Shown one piece after another: positions 1 through 9,867 of a stretch of DNA of 64,000 bases. The position numbers and the translations under genes were made by a program. Within the stretch, counting starts at the first letter, position 1. Every line of letters begins with the position of its first letter. The notes beneath the pieces were generated by a model. It had not been told where the DNA came from and ran no database searches. It saw nothing but the letters and a program-made list of their open reading frames with translations. Source of the stretch: Ariolimax columbianus. Taxonomy: Eukaryota; Mollusca; Gastropoda; Stylommatophora; Arionidae. The DNA is taken from positions 26,486,563 through 26,550,562 of the forward strand of contig JAVGWX010000018.1 of assembly GCA_036924085.1 (NCBI GenBank), given 5' to 3'.

Positions 1-19
1 CTTTCATCTCTCCATAAGC

Positions 20-125
20 TCTGTCTGTCTGTCTCTGTCTGTCTATCTGTATGTGTGTCTGTCTGTGTATCTATCTGTGTGTCTATGTCTGTATGTGTCT
101 GTGTGTCTGTGCTTGCTCGTGCGCG
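20..125. repeat. TCTG/TATC/TGTG microsatellite
   Basis: Interleaved tctg, tatc and tgtg dinucleotide/tetranucleotide runs. The small open frames here are low-complexity and not genes. Confidence 0.85.
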
Positions 126-469
126 TGTGTGTTTGCAGCCGGTACGGCTGCGACGCCCATGAGGACCCGCCGTATAGAGATTTGGCTCCGCAAGAATATC
201 TTAAGCCGTCTGCACCTACAGCCGACGTATCACCACCATGCATCATGAAGTATATTTACAACCAGGTTCGGCTATGATCTAAAAATATAAAGGAAGTCTC
301 ATGCATGAGACCTGTTGTTAGGTGACGTACATTGATTGTTACTTGACAACGGGTCTCACGTGACGGACCAGTTGCCACGTGATGTACATTATTTACTTCC
401 GTGTTATTTTCCCGTTTTTCGGCTCCCCTACACGACCCATGAGCTCAACTGTGAAGGTTAGCAACAACG

Positions 470-690
470 TCTCCTACATGAGACACGTAACCAAGCAAAC
501 TACGTCACATAGTAATAGGTCTCATGTTAGGAGACACGTATCCAAGCACTCTACGTCCCATACTAATAGGTCTCATCTTAGGAGACACGTATCCAAGCAC
601 TCTACGTCACATACTAATAAGTAATAGTGAGTAATACTATAGGTCTCATGTTAAGAGACATGCATCCAAGCAAACTACGTCACATAGTTA
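470..690. repeat. 50-bp tandem repeat (about 4 units)
   Basis: Units start with aggtctcat at 517, 567 and ~641, spacing 50 bp in the clean part, and carry acacgta..ccaag and tacgtcacat blocks. The same 50-bp unit recurs at 1895-2000. Confidence 0.8.
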
Positions 691-1650
691 CATGTTTACT
701 ACATGAGAACGACACAAGTGTTAAATAGCTCAAGTGCTGTTACCACTTGACTCCATGTTATGCGTAAAGCACGCTCAACCAGCTTACATATAACATACAT
801 GAGCGTTATTTTTCCTATCCATTGTGAAATATTATATAAGCACACTGGGACGCGCATTTAGTTGGAGGTCGGAGCCGCAAACTGAGGTCTAAGATTATAC
901 CAACTTAGAAAAGGGGGCGCCCAGACGGCTCCACTCGGGGCTTGGGTGGTACCGACTGCAAAAATCTCACGGCTGTTTGTTGTTATGTATTCGTTTGGAG
1001 TGAGTTTCTGCTGGGGCGCTCGGCTGGTCCAGGGAGGGGTTAAAAGCGGGGTGGATCCAAACCGACATTTTGCATTTACTTAGACTGACAACCTAGGAAA
1101 TGAAAACTCTACACAAAGTTCCGGCAGATGTGCCCAAGAAACAAGGAGGGCAGGACATCTATGGACAATATCCTCTAACAGAAAAGACAACCTGCTGCCT
1201 TGCAGGAAGGCTGGGGGCAACTAAAGGCAAGGGAAAACAAATCCAAAAAAAAAAACCAGCAGAAAACGAATGCGTTTGGCATAAGAGCGCATTAAAATGT
1301 GTAAGGTATCTCATGATATCATGGAGAGTGGCACAAAGGATTCAAGACATGGTGCTTCGTCTGTGAAGATCCCCCAGGCGGGAAGAGTGCCGGTCCGTAT
1401 GTCTCGAAGGGACTCACCTCACGCTGCTGGTAGTCACCCTGACCCGGTTTGAGGGCGCCAGAATAAAGAGAATTGGCTGCCTGGCAAACATGACAGCAGG
1501 ACATGCACTTCAAGATTACCTTCAGCAGACAGATCTAAGAAGGATGTGGCCAACGTCGGCCCCAAAGAGAACTTTGCGCCCTAGAACTGAGAATACTAAA
1601 CCGAACAGATAGTTTGATCCCGAGTAATGCCATACAGGGAATAATAATAA
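690..1650. other. No gene recognised
   Basis: A TATATAAG box at about 832-839 is followed by GC-richer sequence. The small frames at 1100-1366 (+) and 1319-1513 (-) match nothing I know. It lies between two copies of the same 50-bp repeat, so it could be an inserted element. Confidence 0.4.
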
Positions 1651-1654
1651 ACAG

Positions 1655-1731
1655 ATCTTCATTATACAGATGACTCAGTACTGTTGTCTGAAAGAGAAGA
1701 GGGATTACAAGACGTTGTGGAGCAAGTCAAT
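1655..1731 (+). pseudogene. Reverse transcriptase fragment (YTDDSVLLSE)
   Basis: One frame reads LHYTDDSVLLSEREEGLQDV then VEQVNN and a stop. It matches the Y.DD active-site strand of LINE reverse transcriptases (usually YADD) followed by the LQ..V..VN helix. Only about 25 codons remain. Confidence 0.7.
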
Positions 1732-1894
1732 AATTGAAAAAGGCAAATTCCGCCGTCCATCGTAGACGATGATGGCATAATTGATTTTTCTAGCGCTATT
1801 TTTAGTAAGGATTAACTGCGCTACTTTTTATCCTCACTCTCTCGTCTCGTGCCGCCCGACCCCAGTGGCAAGTCAAGGACAAGACGACTTGGTG

Positions 1895-2058
1895 GCGACA
1901 TGTATCTAAGAAAACTACATCACATAGTAACAGATCTCATATTAGTAGACATGTATCCAAGAAAACTACGTCACATAGTAACAGGTCTCATGTTAGTCGA
2001 ACCCAGGCCACCTGATCACGAGACTGACGGCTTAACCACTTCGCCACGGAATCCCACC
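1895..2058 (-). mobile_element. tRNA-like head joined to 50-bp repeat units (possible SINE)
   Basis: On the minus strand, 2058 to ~1998 reads TGGCGAAGTGGTTAAG (A-box-like) then TGGGTTCGA (B-box-like) about 30 nt later. It runs straight into two units of the 50-bp repeat. Only one such head is seen. Confidence 0.5.
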
Positions 2059-2094
2059 AATAATTGCAATGTGCGATAATAATTTTATAATGTT

Positions 2095-2530
2095 CGCTTA
2101 TGCGTCTGAAGGCCTGTCGCGTCGGTCGGCCACATCCATGACTCACTGCTGTGGCGTGGTCTCAGGCCTAGTCCAGGGCGGAGGAGGAGGTTGATATCTG
2201 CTGGAGCTATACTGTGAGGGGACGGCCTCTTCTGTGGCCAGCAGGTCGGGGGAAGGCTTTTGAGGCTGAGGAACGACTTGTGTAGAATCTTGTGGGCCGG
2301 GGTTTCCTGGTCCAGCCGTACAAAATGACCGAACAAAGAAACTCGGCGTCGGTCAAGTGTTCCTGAGATTGGATGGGGACCTATTTTAGCAGAGACCTCC
2401 AAGTTGTGGATATAGTCATGCCATCGGATGCCCAGGATACCGCCGCTGGTTGCGCATGTGGAAGACCTCCATTCTCGACGTGTTATGTTTCAGCAATGTC
2501 CAGGTTTTAGAACCATCATGTAGGACTGGG
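2095..2530 (-). pseudogene. LINE C-terminal fragment (SKTWTLLKH / FHMRNQRR / SLFGHFVRL)
   Basis: Minus-strand pieces read DGSKTWTLLKHNTSRMEVFH, MRNQRR, EVSAKIGPHPISGTLDRRRV and SLFGHFVRL. This is the usual post-RT tail of RTE/CR1-like LINEs, with a frameshift near 2410. The LLYG that normally precedes ETWTL is replaced upstream by a 19-bp array. Confidence 0.75.
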
Positions 2531-2985
2531 GCCGTAAAGTAAGACTGGACCATAAAGTAGGATTGGGACTGTACACTAGGACTGGGATCGTAAAGAAGGA
2601 CTGGGACAGCAAAGTAGGACTGGGTCCGTAAAGTAGGACTGGAACCGCAAAGTAGAACTGGGTCCGTAAAGTAGGACTGGAACCGCAAAGTAGGACTGGG
2701 ACTGTAAAGTAGAACTGGGTCAGCAAAGTAGGACTGGGGCCATAAAGTAGAACTGGGACTGTAAAGTAGAACTGGGACCGTAAAGTAGAACTGGGACCGT
2801 AAAGAAGAACTGGGACTGTAAAGTAGGACTGGGACCGTAAAGTAGGACTCGGACTGTAAAGTAGAACTGGGACCGTAAAGTAGAACTGGGACTGTAAAGT
2901 AGAACTGGGACCGTAAAGTAGAACTGGGACCGTAAAGTAGAACTGGGACCGTAAAGTAGAACTGGGACTGTAAAGTAGTATGTGA
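2515..2985. repeat. 19-bp minisatellite, about 24 units
   Basis: Unit is aactgggaccgtaaagtag with C/T and A/G variants. Because 19 is not a multiple of 3, all frames stay open on one strand and give spurious proteins. Reverse-strand units encode VLLYGP-like residues, recalling the LINE motif next to it. Confidence 0.92.
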
Positions 2986-3034
2986 CCTAAGACATCAATA
3001 ATTTTTTTTTTAACTTTGATAATTAGCAGTACAG

Positions 3035-3115
3035 ACAAGAGGCCCAAATTCTACATCAAAGTGAATGGAGCGCTACTGGAGCAGGTGACAGGGTTCTCGT
3101 ACCTTGGACATGCAA
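3035..3115 (+). pseudogene. LINE fragment (KVNG..LEQVTGFSYLG)
   Basis: Reads FYIKVNGALLEQVTGFSYLG, the typical segment after the RT domain (V.G..LE.V..F.YLG). It is on the opposite strand to the 2095-2530 fragment, so it is a separate insertion or a rearranged copy. Confidence 0.65.
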
Positions 3116-3724
3116 TGTTTTTTGTTCGTCCATCACGAGTGATGGGGATCTTTATCTTTTTTCACCTAGCCAGTCTTTCCAGTCGAGTATTCTGTAATTC
3201 CGAATTGTGAATGGGTGCGGAGATGGGTGCGGAGATGGCCGACGATTTAGGATCTGCATACTCGCAAGCAGTGAAAGCATGGAAAGTTCACTTCGTGAAA
3301 CGGTGATAATGAATGTCAGCAAATCCATGTATCTCATCTGCTTTATTGCTCAGCCAGGAGTCCCGCAGCTGACGCAGCTTTTTGACTGTAGTTTAGCTTG
3401 TCAGGGAACTTGCGCTATCCGCTTCACAGTTTCTTCTGTCCTTCTGGTGAGCGTCTGCCTGTTTTGAGCTCACCTTCAGTACCCATTTAAAAATGGGTTT
3501 ACTTCTCATAGGGGCACTTCCTTATTGAATACAAACATAAGCATAATCGGGTTGTCGGCTGCGTATCTAACTACTTTGCTACGAAGCCCAACCAAATATG
3601 ATAACAAGAAAAAGAGAGTGATAAACTCATTCATCTCAAGGGTTCAGAAGAGAAAAGTGACATTTGGACAAGATTTCATACGTTCTATTTCTGTTGTATT
3701 CTTCCATTGTGTTCTCCATGCATT
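3116..3724. other. No gene recognised
   Basis: Apparently unique or decayed sequence. Short open frames on both strands have no recognisable domain. Confidence 0.4.
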
Positions 3725-4033
3725 ATTATATATATCTAACTATCTCTCTGTTTTTCTCTCACTCTTTTTCTCTATCTTTCTCCTTCTCACTATCTCTTTT
3801 GCTCTCTCTCTCTCTGTTTTTCTCTCACTCTTGCTTGCTATCTTTCTCCTTCTCACTCTCTAGCACTTTTGCTTTCTCTCTTGTACTCTCTCTCTCTCTC
3901 TCTGGCTTTCTCGCTATATCTCTCTCTTGCTCTATTTTGTTCTCTCTTGCTCTCTCTATCTTTTTCTTGTACTCTCTCTCTCTATTACTCATTTTCTCTT
4001 GCTCACTATCTCTTTCTATATATATATATATAT
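3725..4033. repeat. CT-rich low-complexity tract ending in (TA)n
   Basis: TCTC/CTTT runs, then alternating TA at about 4018-4033 directly abutting a mariner end. Leucine/serine-rich frames here are artefacts. Confidence 0.9.
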
Positions 4034-5283
4034 ACACAAGAGGCGTTCAAGTCAAACAGGGACTTATTTTTGTAACGAAAAACATTTTTTTTTCAAGTAG
4101 TCAAAATGCAATTTATTTTTCGATACAGTATAATCTCCTGCAACGTTTATGCACTTATCCCAGCGTTTAGGTAGTGTTTGAAAAACTTAAGCGAAGAATG
4201 ATTTTTCAGTATATCTTAACCAATCCAGGACAGTCTGTTTCACTTCGTCATCAGTGCTGAAATGCTGACCTCCAAGGAATTCTTTTATGGGCCCAAATAG
4301 GTGGGAATTGCTTGGAGCAAGGTCTGGGCTGTAAGGTGGTTGTGGTAATACTCCCAGCCAAGTTGCTGCAGATGGCACATAGTACAGTAAGCCGAATGAG
4401 GTCGAGCGTTATCTTGCAGGACCAGGACGCCCTTTGTGATCAAACCAAATGTACACTAACCTTCCGGAAATACAAATGTTCATGAATAATAGTGTACACC
4501 CAGAGAAACACTTGCCTCTTGTGCTTCTTCGTCTTCTTCTTCTGCGTACGCAGTCAGACAGTAACCATTATTTTTTCGAAAAAAGCGGCGGTCATCCTGA
4601 GGCTGTCGACACTGCCATAGAGCTTGTCTTGCAGTTCCACTGGTGATGGCCACATCTGCTCTCTCTGATCCTCGTATGTCGGGCAGTTCTGCAGCAGATG
4701 CTCAGCGGTCATTTTACCGGTACCGCACGGGCATTCGTCGGTACCACCTATCTTTAATTTGTTGAATAGGTGGTACCTCAGTCTATTGTGGCCAGTGCGA
4801 AGTCTGAAGACAACGACCTGCTCTCTTCGGTTCAACTGGTAATAGGCATCGTTTTTGGTGTAACCAGTATGTTCGGTTTCCCATTTGGCCATGTATCTGG
4901 CTTTGATAAGCCGTTTTGACTCTTCGTACGTCATACTAGTATATGTTTGTGGTAGTCTTGCACCTTCTTTTGCCAGTCTGTCTGCCTCCTCGTTGCCTTG
5001 GATGTTGCAGTGTGATGGGACCCACTGTACCACTACCCTTTTTGGTGCGGACTGCTGGCACAGTTTGCAGAGTGCCTCTTGTGCAATTTCAAGACAGGTT
5101 AAGCGTCAATTTTCCAGGATAAGGTGTTCCACAATCTGGATGCTCACAGGAATGACTGTGGTGAACTGAGAACCACCACGGCTGGTATCACCCTTCACGG
5201 TTGTACGGCCTTCTCTAAAACGTTTACACCATCCAAATGTCTTGCTGCAACTAAGTGTCTCCTCACCGTATTGTGATTGCAGT
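4034..5283 (-). mobile_element. mariner remnant split by a LINE-A copy
   Basis: Two parts of one transposase, minus strand. 5085-5280 encodes the N-terminal helix-turn-helix part (QYGEETLSCSKTFGWCKRFR, EGRTTVKGD). 4034-4512 encodes IIHEHLYFRKV, then after an internal deletion LVLQDNARPHSA, PPYSPDLAPSN and KEFLGG. DNARPH carries a catalytic Asp of the DD34D triad. Frameshifts and a stop make it dead. The lower end abuts a TA run, as expected for TA-targeting mariners. The 12-bp TGCCTCTTGTGC flanks the LINE-A insert. Confidence 0.85.
4525..5072 (-). mobile_element. LINE-A 3' fragment with 12-bp target duplication
   Basis: 5'-truncated copy holding the end of RNase H (VPSHCNIQGNEEADRLAKEG) and the C-terminal CPCG...H.L..CP region, open over 4554-5033, ending in a (GAA)n tail. 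Target duplications TGCCTCTTGTGC are at 4513-4524 and 5073-5084. Confidence 0.93.
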
Positions 5284-5400
5284 CTCTCTTGCTATCTCTA
5301 TTTCTCTCTACCGCGCTCTCTTCCTTTTCTCTCCCACCCCTCTCTCTCTCTTTCTCTCTATCTATCTCTCCTGTATACACTCAAACACACACACTTACAA
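5284..5400. repeat. CT-rich microsatellite, then ACAC
   Basis: TCTC/CTAT-rich tract next to the truncated mariner N-terminal end, followed by a short (CA)n. Confidence 0.8.
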
Positions 5401-5539
5401 TATTGAATACAAAAGACATCAACATTCAGTCAATCTGCCTAAGCAACCAGTCTGTGCTACCGTGACCATCCATGACCACTGCTGATAGTAGAGCACCACA
5501 CAGCACGCAAGGCAGATGGAGTGGAGGCGATAGGCCTCA

Positions 5540-5945
5540 GCCAGGTGTTTGGTGGGCGGCCACAGTGACTACTTCATGAGGTGTGCGGTCTATTCCCGCA
5601 CCTGAATTCCACAGACAGTGGTAGAAGCTGGCAAACCAGGACGTCATGAGAGAGACAGGCCACATACCTGAAGACAGAGTGGCAGCATTAATTCTCGTGT
5701 TTAGGAAATTCTCTCGAGCTGTATCCGTCGGGAGACCTTCGTGTTGGTGACTAAGTCGTGCCAGCACATTTCAAAGATACATCGCTGGTTGCACATGTGT
5801 AAGACAGCAAGCCACTTCCAATCTCCCTGTAAGACCATCCATGTTTCAGAGCCATACATAAGAGGATTGGAACGACACAAGATCTATAGAGCCGCAGCTT
5901 GGTTTCCAGGAAGAGCCTCTGATGGGTTCAGACTTTAAAAAGAGA
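5540..5945 (-). pseudogene. LINE C-terminal fragment (LMYGSETW)
   Basis: Minus-strand reading gives LMYGSETWMVLQGDWK, LHMCNQRCIFEMCWHDLV and TNTKVSRRIQLE with stops. This is the RTE/CR1-like tail after the RT domain, a different copy from 2095-2530. Confidence 0.7.
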
Positions 5946-5964
5946 GTTGATGAATGATACCGCA

Positions 5965-6195
5965 AGATCGATACTCTGAGTGATGTCTGGGTTACTGCAT
6001 GCAGACCGATCCTCCGAGTGATGTCTAGGTTACTGCATGAAGACAGATCCTCAGAGTGATGTCTAGGTTACTGCATGTAGACAGATCCTCCGAGTGATGT
6101 CTAGTTTACTGCATGTAGACAGATCCTCCGAGTGATGTCTAGGTTACTGCATGCAGATCGGTCCTCCGAGTGATGTCTAGGTTACTGCATGTAGA
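5965..6195. repeat. 38-bp tandem repeat, about 6 units
   Basis: Unit begins gttactgcatg.agac.gatcct and has ccgagtgatgtctag. Spacing is 38 bp between successive gttactgcatg blocks. Adjacent to a LINE zinc-finger tail, part of which is copied into the array. Confidence 0.88.
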
Positions 6196-6204
6196 GAGAA
6201 CTTC

Positions 6205-6460
6205 CCTTGCTGGGAAATGTTTTCTCTGATAGCTGTAAAGACCAATCCTGGAATGGCATACCCTGCCACATTCAGGGCACACATGTGGGGAGCTGGCCGT
6301 GGAAACGTTATGCGTGTTTCTTTTTTCAGGCAGCTTTCGTTGAGTCTCCGTGACGCTTAAACTCTGCCATCTGAGCACCATCGGTGATACTAGCGCGCCA
6401 GGTGGTACAGTTAAGTGCAAGCATCTCCCAGGAGGTGACATCAATATTGAAGCTTTTCAG
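6205..6460 (-). pseudogene. LINE tail with C2H2 zinc finger
   Basis: Minus strand reads CPECGRVCHSRIGLYSYQRK then H: a C-x2-C-x12-H-type finger as found at the very C-terminus of some invertebrate RTE-like LINEs. Position 3 of the H-x3-H spacing is kept (YQRKH). Related fragments are at 20535, 26319, 38570 and 59840. Confidence 0.75.
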
Positions 6461-6594
6461 AGATATTTTCAAGGGGGCTCTATAGCGTTTCTTCTACTCT
6501 CCCCTGGTGTGTCTGCCTGCTATGAGCTCACCGTATAACAGCTGCTTGGGCATGCGCTCATCTAGCATGTGAACAACGTATCAAGTCCACCTTG

Positions 6595-6646
6595 GCTGAG
6601 CTATTTTCAGAAGTGTATATCCATACACTTCTGAAAATAGCTCAGC
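6595..6646. repeat. Perfect inverted repeat: 24-bp arms, 4-nt loop
   Basis: Arm 6595-6618 (GCTGAGCTATTTTCAGAAGT...) pairs exactly with 6623-6646; loop ATCC at 6619-6622. Confidence 0.95.
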
Positions 6647-6659
6647 ATGCTCAGCATGT

Positions 6660-6885
6660 TAGTTTTGCCAAGGATTTCAGAGTTAGGCACCTTGTCTTGC
6701 CATCTGATCCGGAGCTGTATCTATAGACTATCATACACAACATTGAAGTCACTAAACAGACTCGGAACTGGTGTATCCCGCTGCAAGGAAAACATGAAAG
6801 AATGGGGATACACAGATGATGACACATGTGAATCGGGCGCAATACAGGAATCAGACCACCTGATGACCCGGCCCAACCTCTAGGA
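6660..6885 (+). pseudogene. LINE/RNase H-element tail (LNRLGTGVSRC / DHLMTRP)
   Basis: Frame 6647-6883 contains LKSLNRLGTGVSRCKENMKE, WGYTDDDTCESGA and QESDHLMTRPN. It follows the pattern RLRTG...W.....C.CG....DHLL..CP seen after the RT or RNase H domain, with one Cys changed. Confidence 0.65.
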
Positions 6886-7192
6886 ATCATGGAATAGGTA
6901 CAACATTGCTTGAGGAAGATGACAAGGCTATCCATGTCACTGAATACTGGATATATGCTGTATGATGTGGTGCTGGGCACGGGAAGTAAGTACTTGGAAT
7001 CTGGTGTCTATTCAGAACTGGGTAGACTAGGCTGTGCTGAAATCAAGGAGTGATCCTGGTCTTACTATCATGGCCATCAAGGGATCTAACAATTCTGCCT
7101 CTCACATGTTCATATAAATAATAAAGACTTCATCATGATATTCTGATATTCTGACCATATCGGACAATCAGATGCATGGCCATAAAATGGAG

Positions 7193-7261
7193 TCACTTGG
7201 AAAACAGAGCCAACTGTAGCAAAGGTAGAACTTGCAGTGTAAACAGGTCTGCAAGAACAGC
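7193..7261 (-). CDS. TBC1D19: TBC1D19 last coding exon (stop TGA at 7193-7195)
   Basis: 69 nt: 22 codons plus TGA; begins AVLADLFTLQVLPLLQLALF, the conserved C-terminal end of the family. The acceptor is CTATCTACAG. The pyrimidine-rich lead-in on the minus strand is made by the last units of a 34-bp minisatellite (7275-7500). Confidence 0.92.
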   Translation of the reverse strand, partial: AVLADLFTLQVLPLLQLALFSK

Positions 7262-7274
7262 CTGTAGATAGCAC

Positions 7275-7500
7275 ATGATTAAAATAAATAAAGAACACGC
7301 AGAAAGAACACGATAAAATAAATAAAGAACACACAGAAAGAACATGATAAAATAAATAAAGAACACACAGAAAGAACATGATAAAATAAATAAAGAACAC
7401 ACAGAAAGAACATGATAAAATAAATAAAGAACACACAGAACGAACATGATAAAATAAATAAAGAACACACAGAAAGAACATGATAAAATAAGTAAACAAC
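7275..7500. repeat. 34-bp minisatellite next to last exon of TBC1D19
   Basis: Unit ataaaataaataaagaacac plus acagaaagaacatg, about 6-7 copies. On the minus strand it is T-rich and ends 12-14 nt before the splice acceptor at 7262-7263. Confidence 0.92.
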
Positions 7501-7682
7501 ACAGAAAAAAATTTGATAAAACATAAATAGCCCAAAATAGCTAAATAAAATACAAACAGTCTGCAGAATGAATGAGCTAAGTAAAACATAAACAGCCTGC
7601 ATAATTAATGCATTATATAAAACATAAACAGCCTGCAAAATGAGTGTGCTAAATAAAACTTAAACGTGTTGCTGTAGTTGAC

Positions 7683-8022
7683 GTTTAACACCCACAATGA
7701 GTAGGTTTACTCTTTTGTTCGCCTTGAAAAGGACGTTAAGTGACGGGTTGCAGCAGCTTTCCTCACATCTCGAGCATGCTGATGAAGATGGACCGCGGTC
7801 CTCCAGGCGGTTGTGCTATGCTTGGTTTCATCTGCGTGACGCTAGTTACTTTGGGGATTACGTTGATCCACATCTCGTCAGCCAGGCTGCCTTGAAAACA
7901 GCCTGTTTCCAGGGAATGCTACATGGAAGAGAGATAGTGGTCTTGGTCAGCATATTGTGCCTGACCCTGACGTAGGCATCCTAGTCAGTATGTTGTGCCT
8001 GACTGGACTAGCATCACAGTGC
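7683..8022 (+). repeat. RPT-1 interspersed repeat
   Basis: Starts cccacaatgagtaggttta, contains cctcacatc.cgagcatgctg and gttgtgctatgcttggtttc, and ends with tcagtat.ttgtgcctgac units. Nine copies occur in the window. Class unknown; no clear coding capacity or tRNA boxes. Confidence 0.85.
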
Positions 8023-8026
8023 CCCA

Positions 8027-8385
8027 AAACTTAACTTAACTTAACTTAATGTCTTTATACTGGTTTAGAAGACTACAGAGTCTGTATACAACCAGTTTAA
8101 TATTCTCAGACATTAGAGCTAAGTAGACCGGCAGCCAGTTATGTGTCATCTATAGCTGCTCTTAACATGTCCCATGGGGAAAGGTACAAATAACTAGGGT
8201 AGATTTTTAACTTGAATTTTGTCTAGGAATCGATTTCTAACTGCCAAGGAATTTAAACGTGCTCGACACTGAACACGGTAATCCGATCTCACTACCCAGA
8301 GATCAGGAGAATTTTTATCAGAAGGTTCACGTGAAAAAAGTCCCGGCCTCCCCCGTGATTCGGATCTGCGACCTGTGGCGCCTAA
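8027..8385 (-). mobile_element. SINE-A copy
   Basis: Minus-strand order: tRNA-like head (GCAGATCCGAATCAC, B-box region), core, then a tail AACTGGTTGTATACAGACTC...AGACATTAAGTTAAG shared with LINE-B. Confidence 0.85.
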
Positions 8386-8499
8386 AAAATAAACAGCCTG
8401 CAAAATGAATATACTAAAAAAAAACATTATAAGAACTAGATCAATCATCACTATCATGAGCAATCTGTATTGGGGCTAAAAATGCATTGAGACAAAACA

Positions 8500-8800
8500 C
8501 AGGTTTTGAAGATAAATGCAATTAACAATTATAGAATTGAGTTGGGAGCAATTGTAGTGACCTCTCTTCAAGTATGCATATCTTATTTTGCATCTGGCTG
8601 TGGGTATGGGACAGAAGAGCCAAATCGTCGGCAAAGTCAAGATATCCCAGTTATGCTTGGGTTGTCATACCCTATTTTGCTGAGAGGGCTCTCTCTCAGC
8701 TATCCATACCTAGTTCAACTCACTAGTCAAAAAAAGTGTCCCAAGATGTGTTCGCTGCACATGCTGCAGATGGTCAGATCCACATGTGAAATATGGATGT
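8500..8800 (-). pseudogene. Reverse transcriptase fragment (DFADDLALLSHTHSQMQ)
   Basis: Minus strand at about 8590-8650 reads DFADDLALLSHTHSQMQNKI, the FADD active-site strand of an RTE/CR1-like LINE. Flanking residues are frameshifted. In intron 14 of TBC1D19. Confidence 0.75.
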
Positions 8801-8993
8801 CAGGTGAATACCAGGGGTTGGCGAGTTCTTTCCAGTGAAAGCATGGCGTGTCCACCACCAGATGTGCTCTATGACCTTCCGTACACAGGTACGACTCATT
8901 GGAGTCATTTTTCTCATGACTGGGGGTTTTGGTCGCACCTCACATACTAAAAACATTTTCTGTGACTGCTGGGTCCTGTATCAGCAAGAAGAA

Positions 8994-9425
8994 TGATAAA
9001 ACTGATAGTAGGATTCCAGAATTACAGTTATGAGGAAAGACTCAGAAAAACAGGCCTTCAGTAGAAAAGAGAAGAATTTGTGGTGAATTAATACAGGTTT
9101 ATAAGATAATCAACAGAAAGGATAAACTAAACTATAACAAGTTTTTCCAAATACAGCTGCTTACAAGAACAAGAGGACACAGCAAAAAAATAATTAAAGA
9201 TTATATTAGATTAGATACCAGGAAATATTTTATTAGTTTAGAGAGTGGTAAATGCTTGGAATGCATTGCCACAGGAAATATTGAAGGCAGGGTCAATTAA
9301 TGTATTCAAGTATAGATTGGATGCACATAGTTATTTTTAGATCAAGTGATTGTAAAAGAAACTGGTTGTACAGAGACCCTGCATAATCTTCTAAACCAGT
9401 ATAAAGACGTTAAGTTACATTAAGC
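8994..9425 (+). mobile_element. LINE-B 3' fragment
   Basis: Decayed copy of the LINE-B C-terminal region (YEERLRKTGL-like, then NAFK..LDAHSY-like), ending AACTGGTTGTACAGAG...AAAGACGTTAAGTTA. Confidence 0.85.
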
Positions 9426-9535
9426 AGCAGTTGCGCTATGCTTATACTGGAACGAAAATGGAAGAATGGATTATGAGAGATACGATGAATCATACAAATG
9501 AACACTACAGTTTCAGAGCATGCCAACATACTGAC

Positions 9536-9606
9536 CTCTGCAGCACTAAGTGTCTGTACTTTCATTAGGTTCGTCTTTCTAAATGAGAATATGGCAACTG
9601 CAAGGA
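9536..9606 (-). CDS. TBC1D19: TBC1D19 coding exon 14
   Basis: 71 nt: 2 + 23 codons; contains VAIFSFRKTNLMKVQTLSAA. The acceptor is CTTCTCCACAG and the donor GTCAGT. It ends in phase 0. The upstream intron holds a satellite of over 2 kb and an intact LINE-A. Confidence 0.93.
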
Positions 9607-9867
9607 CTGTGGAGAAGAGGAAAAACAGATATTTGGCATGTAGCATAAACATTATCATGGGCGACATGCCCTCGGGTGGTATCTGGGTTTGAAAGAATAA
9701 AACTTGTGAATCTTTCAAGCATGCCATGAAAGGTGATTGAAGAGGGTTGTGCATAGGCATAGCAACTTTAACCGTTGCTAAGAAACCGCCAGTGCAAATT
9801 CTTGGACACAGACTTCATGCAGTTATGGCCTAATGCTTAATTGTTATTAGAAATGTAATATGCTAAT

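Noticed and set aside
828..870. TATATAAG box as a promoter
   Set aside because: No downstream coding region or known element supports it; TATA-like strings are expected by chance in AT-rich DNA.
2490..3047. 185-codon minus-strand frame rich in YFTVPVLLYGPS
   Set aside because: It comes from the 19-bp array, whose period keeps all three frames alike; not a gene.
3664..4170. Ser/Leu-rich 168-codon plus-strand frame resembling a signal or membrane protein
   Set aside because: CT-rich low-complexity DNA.
7110..7638. Hydrophobic CVLYLFYHVLSVCSLF frames suggesting a membrane protein
   Set aside because: Translation of the 34-bp minisatellite; only the last 22 codons (7193-7261) are real, as the TBC1D19 terminal exon.
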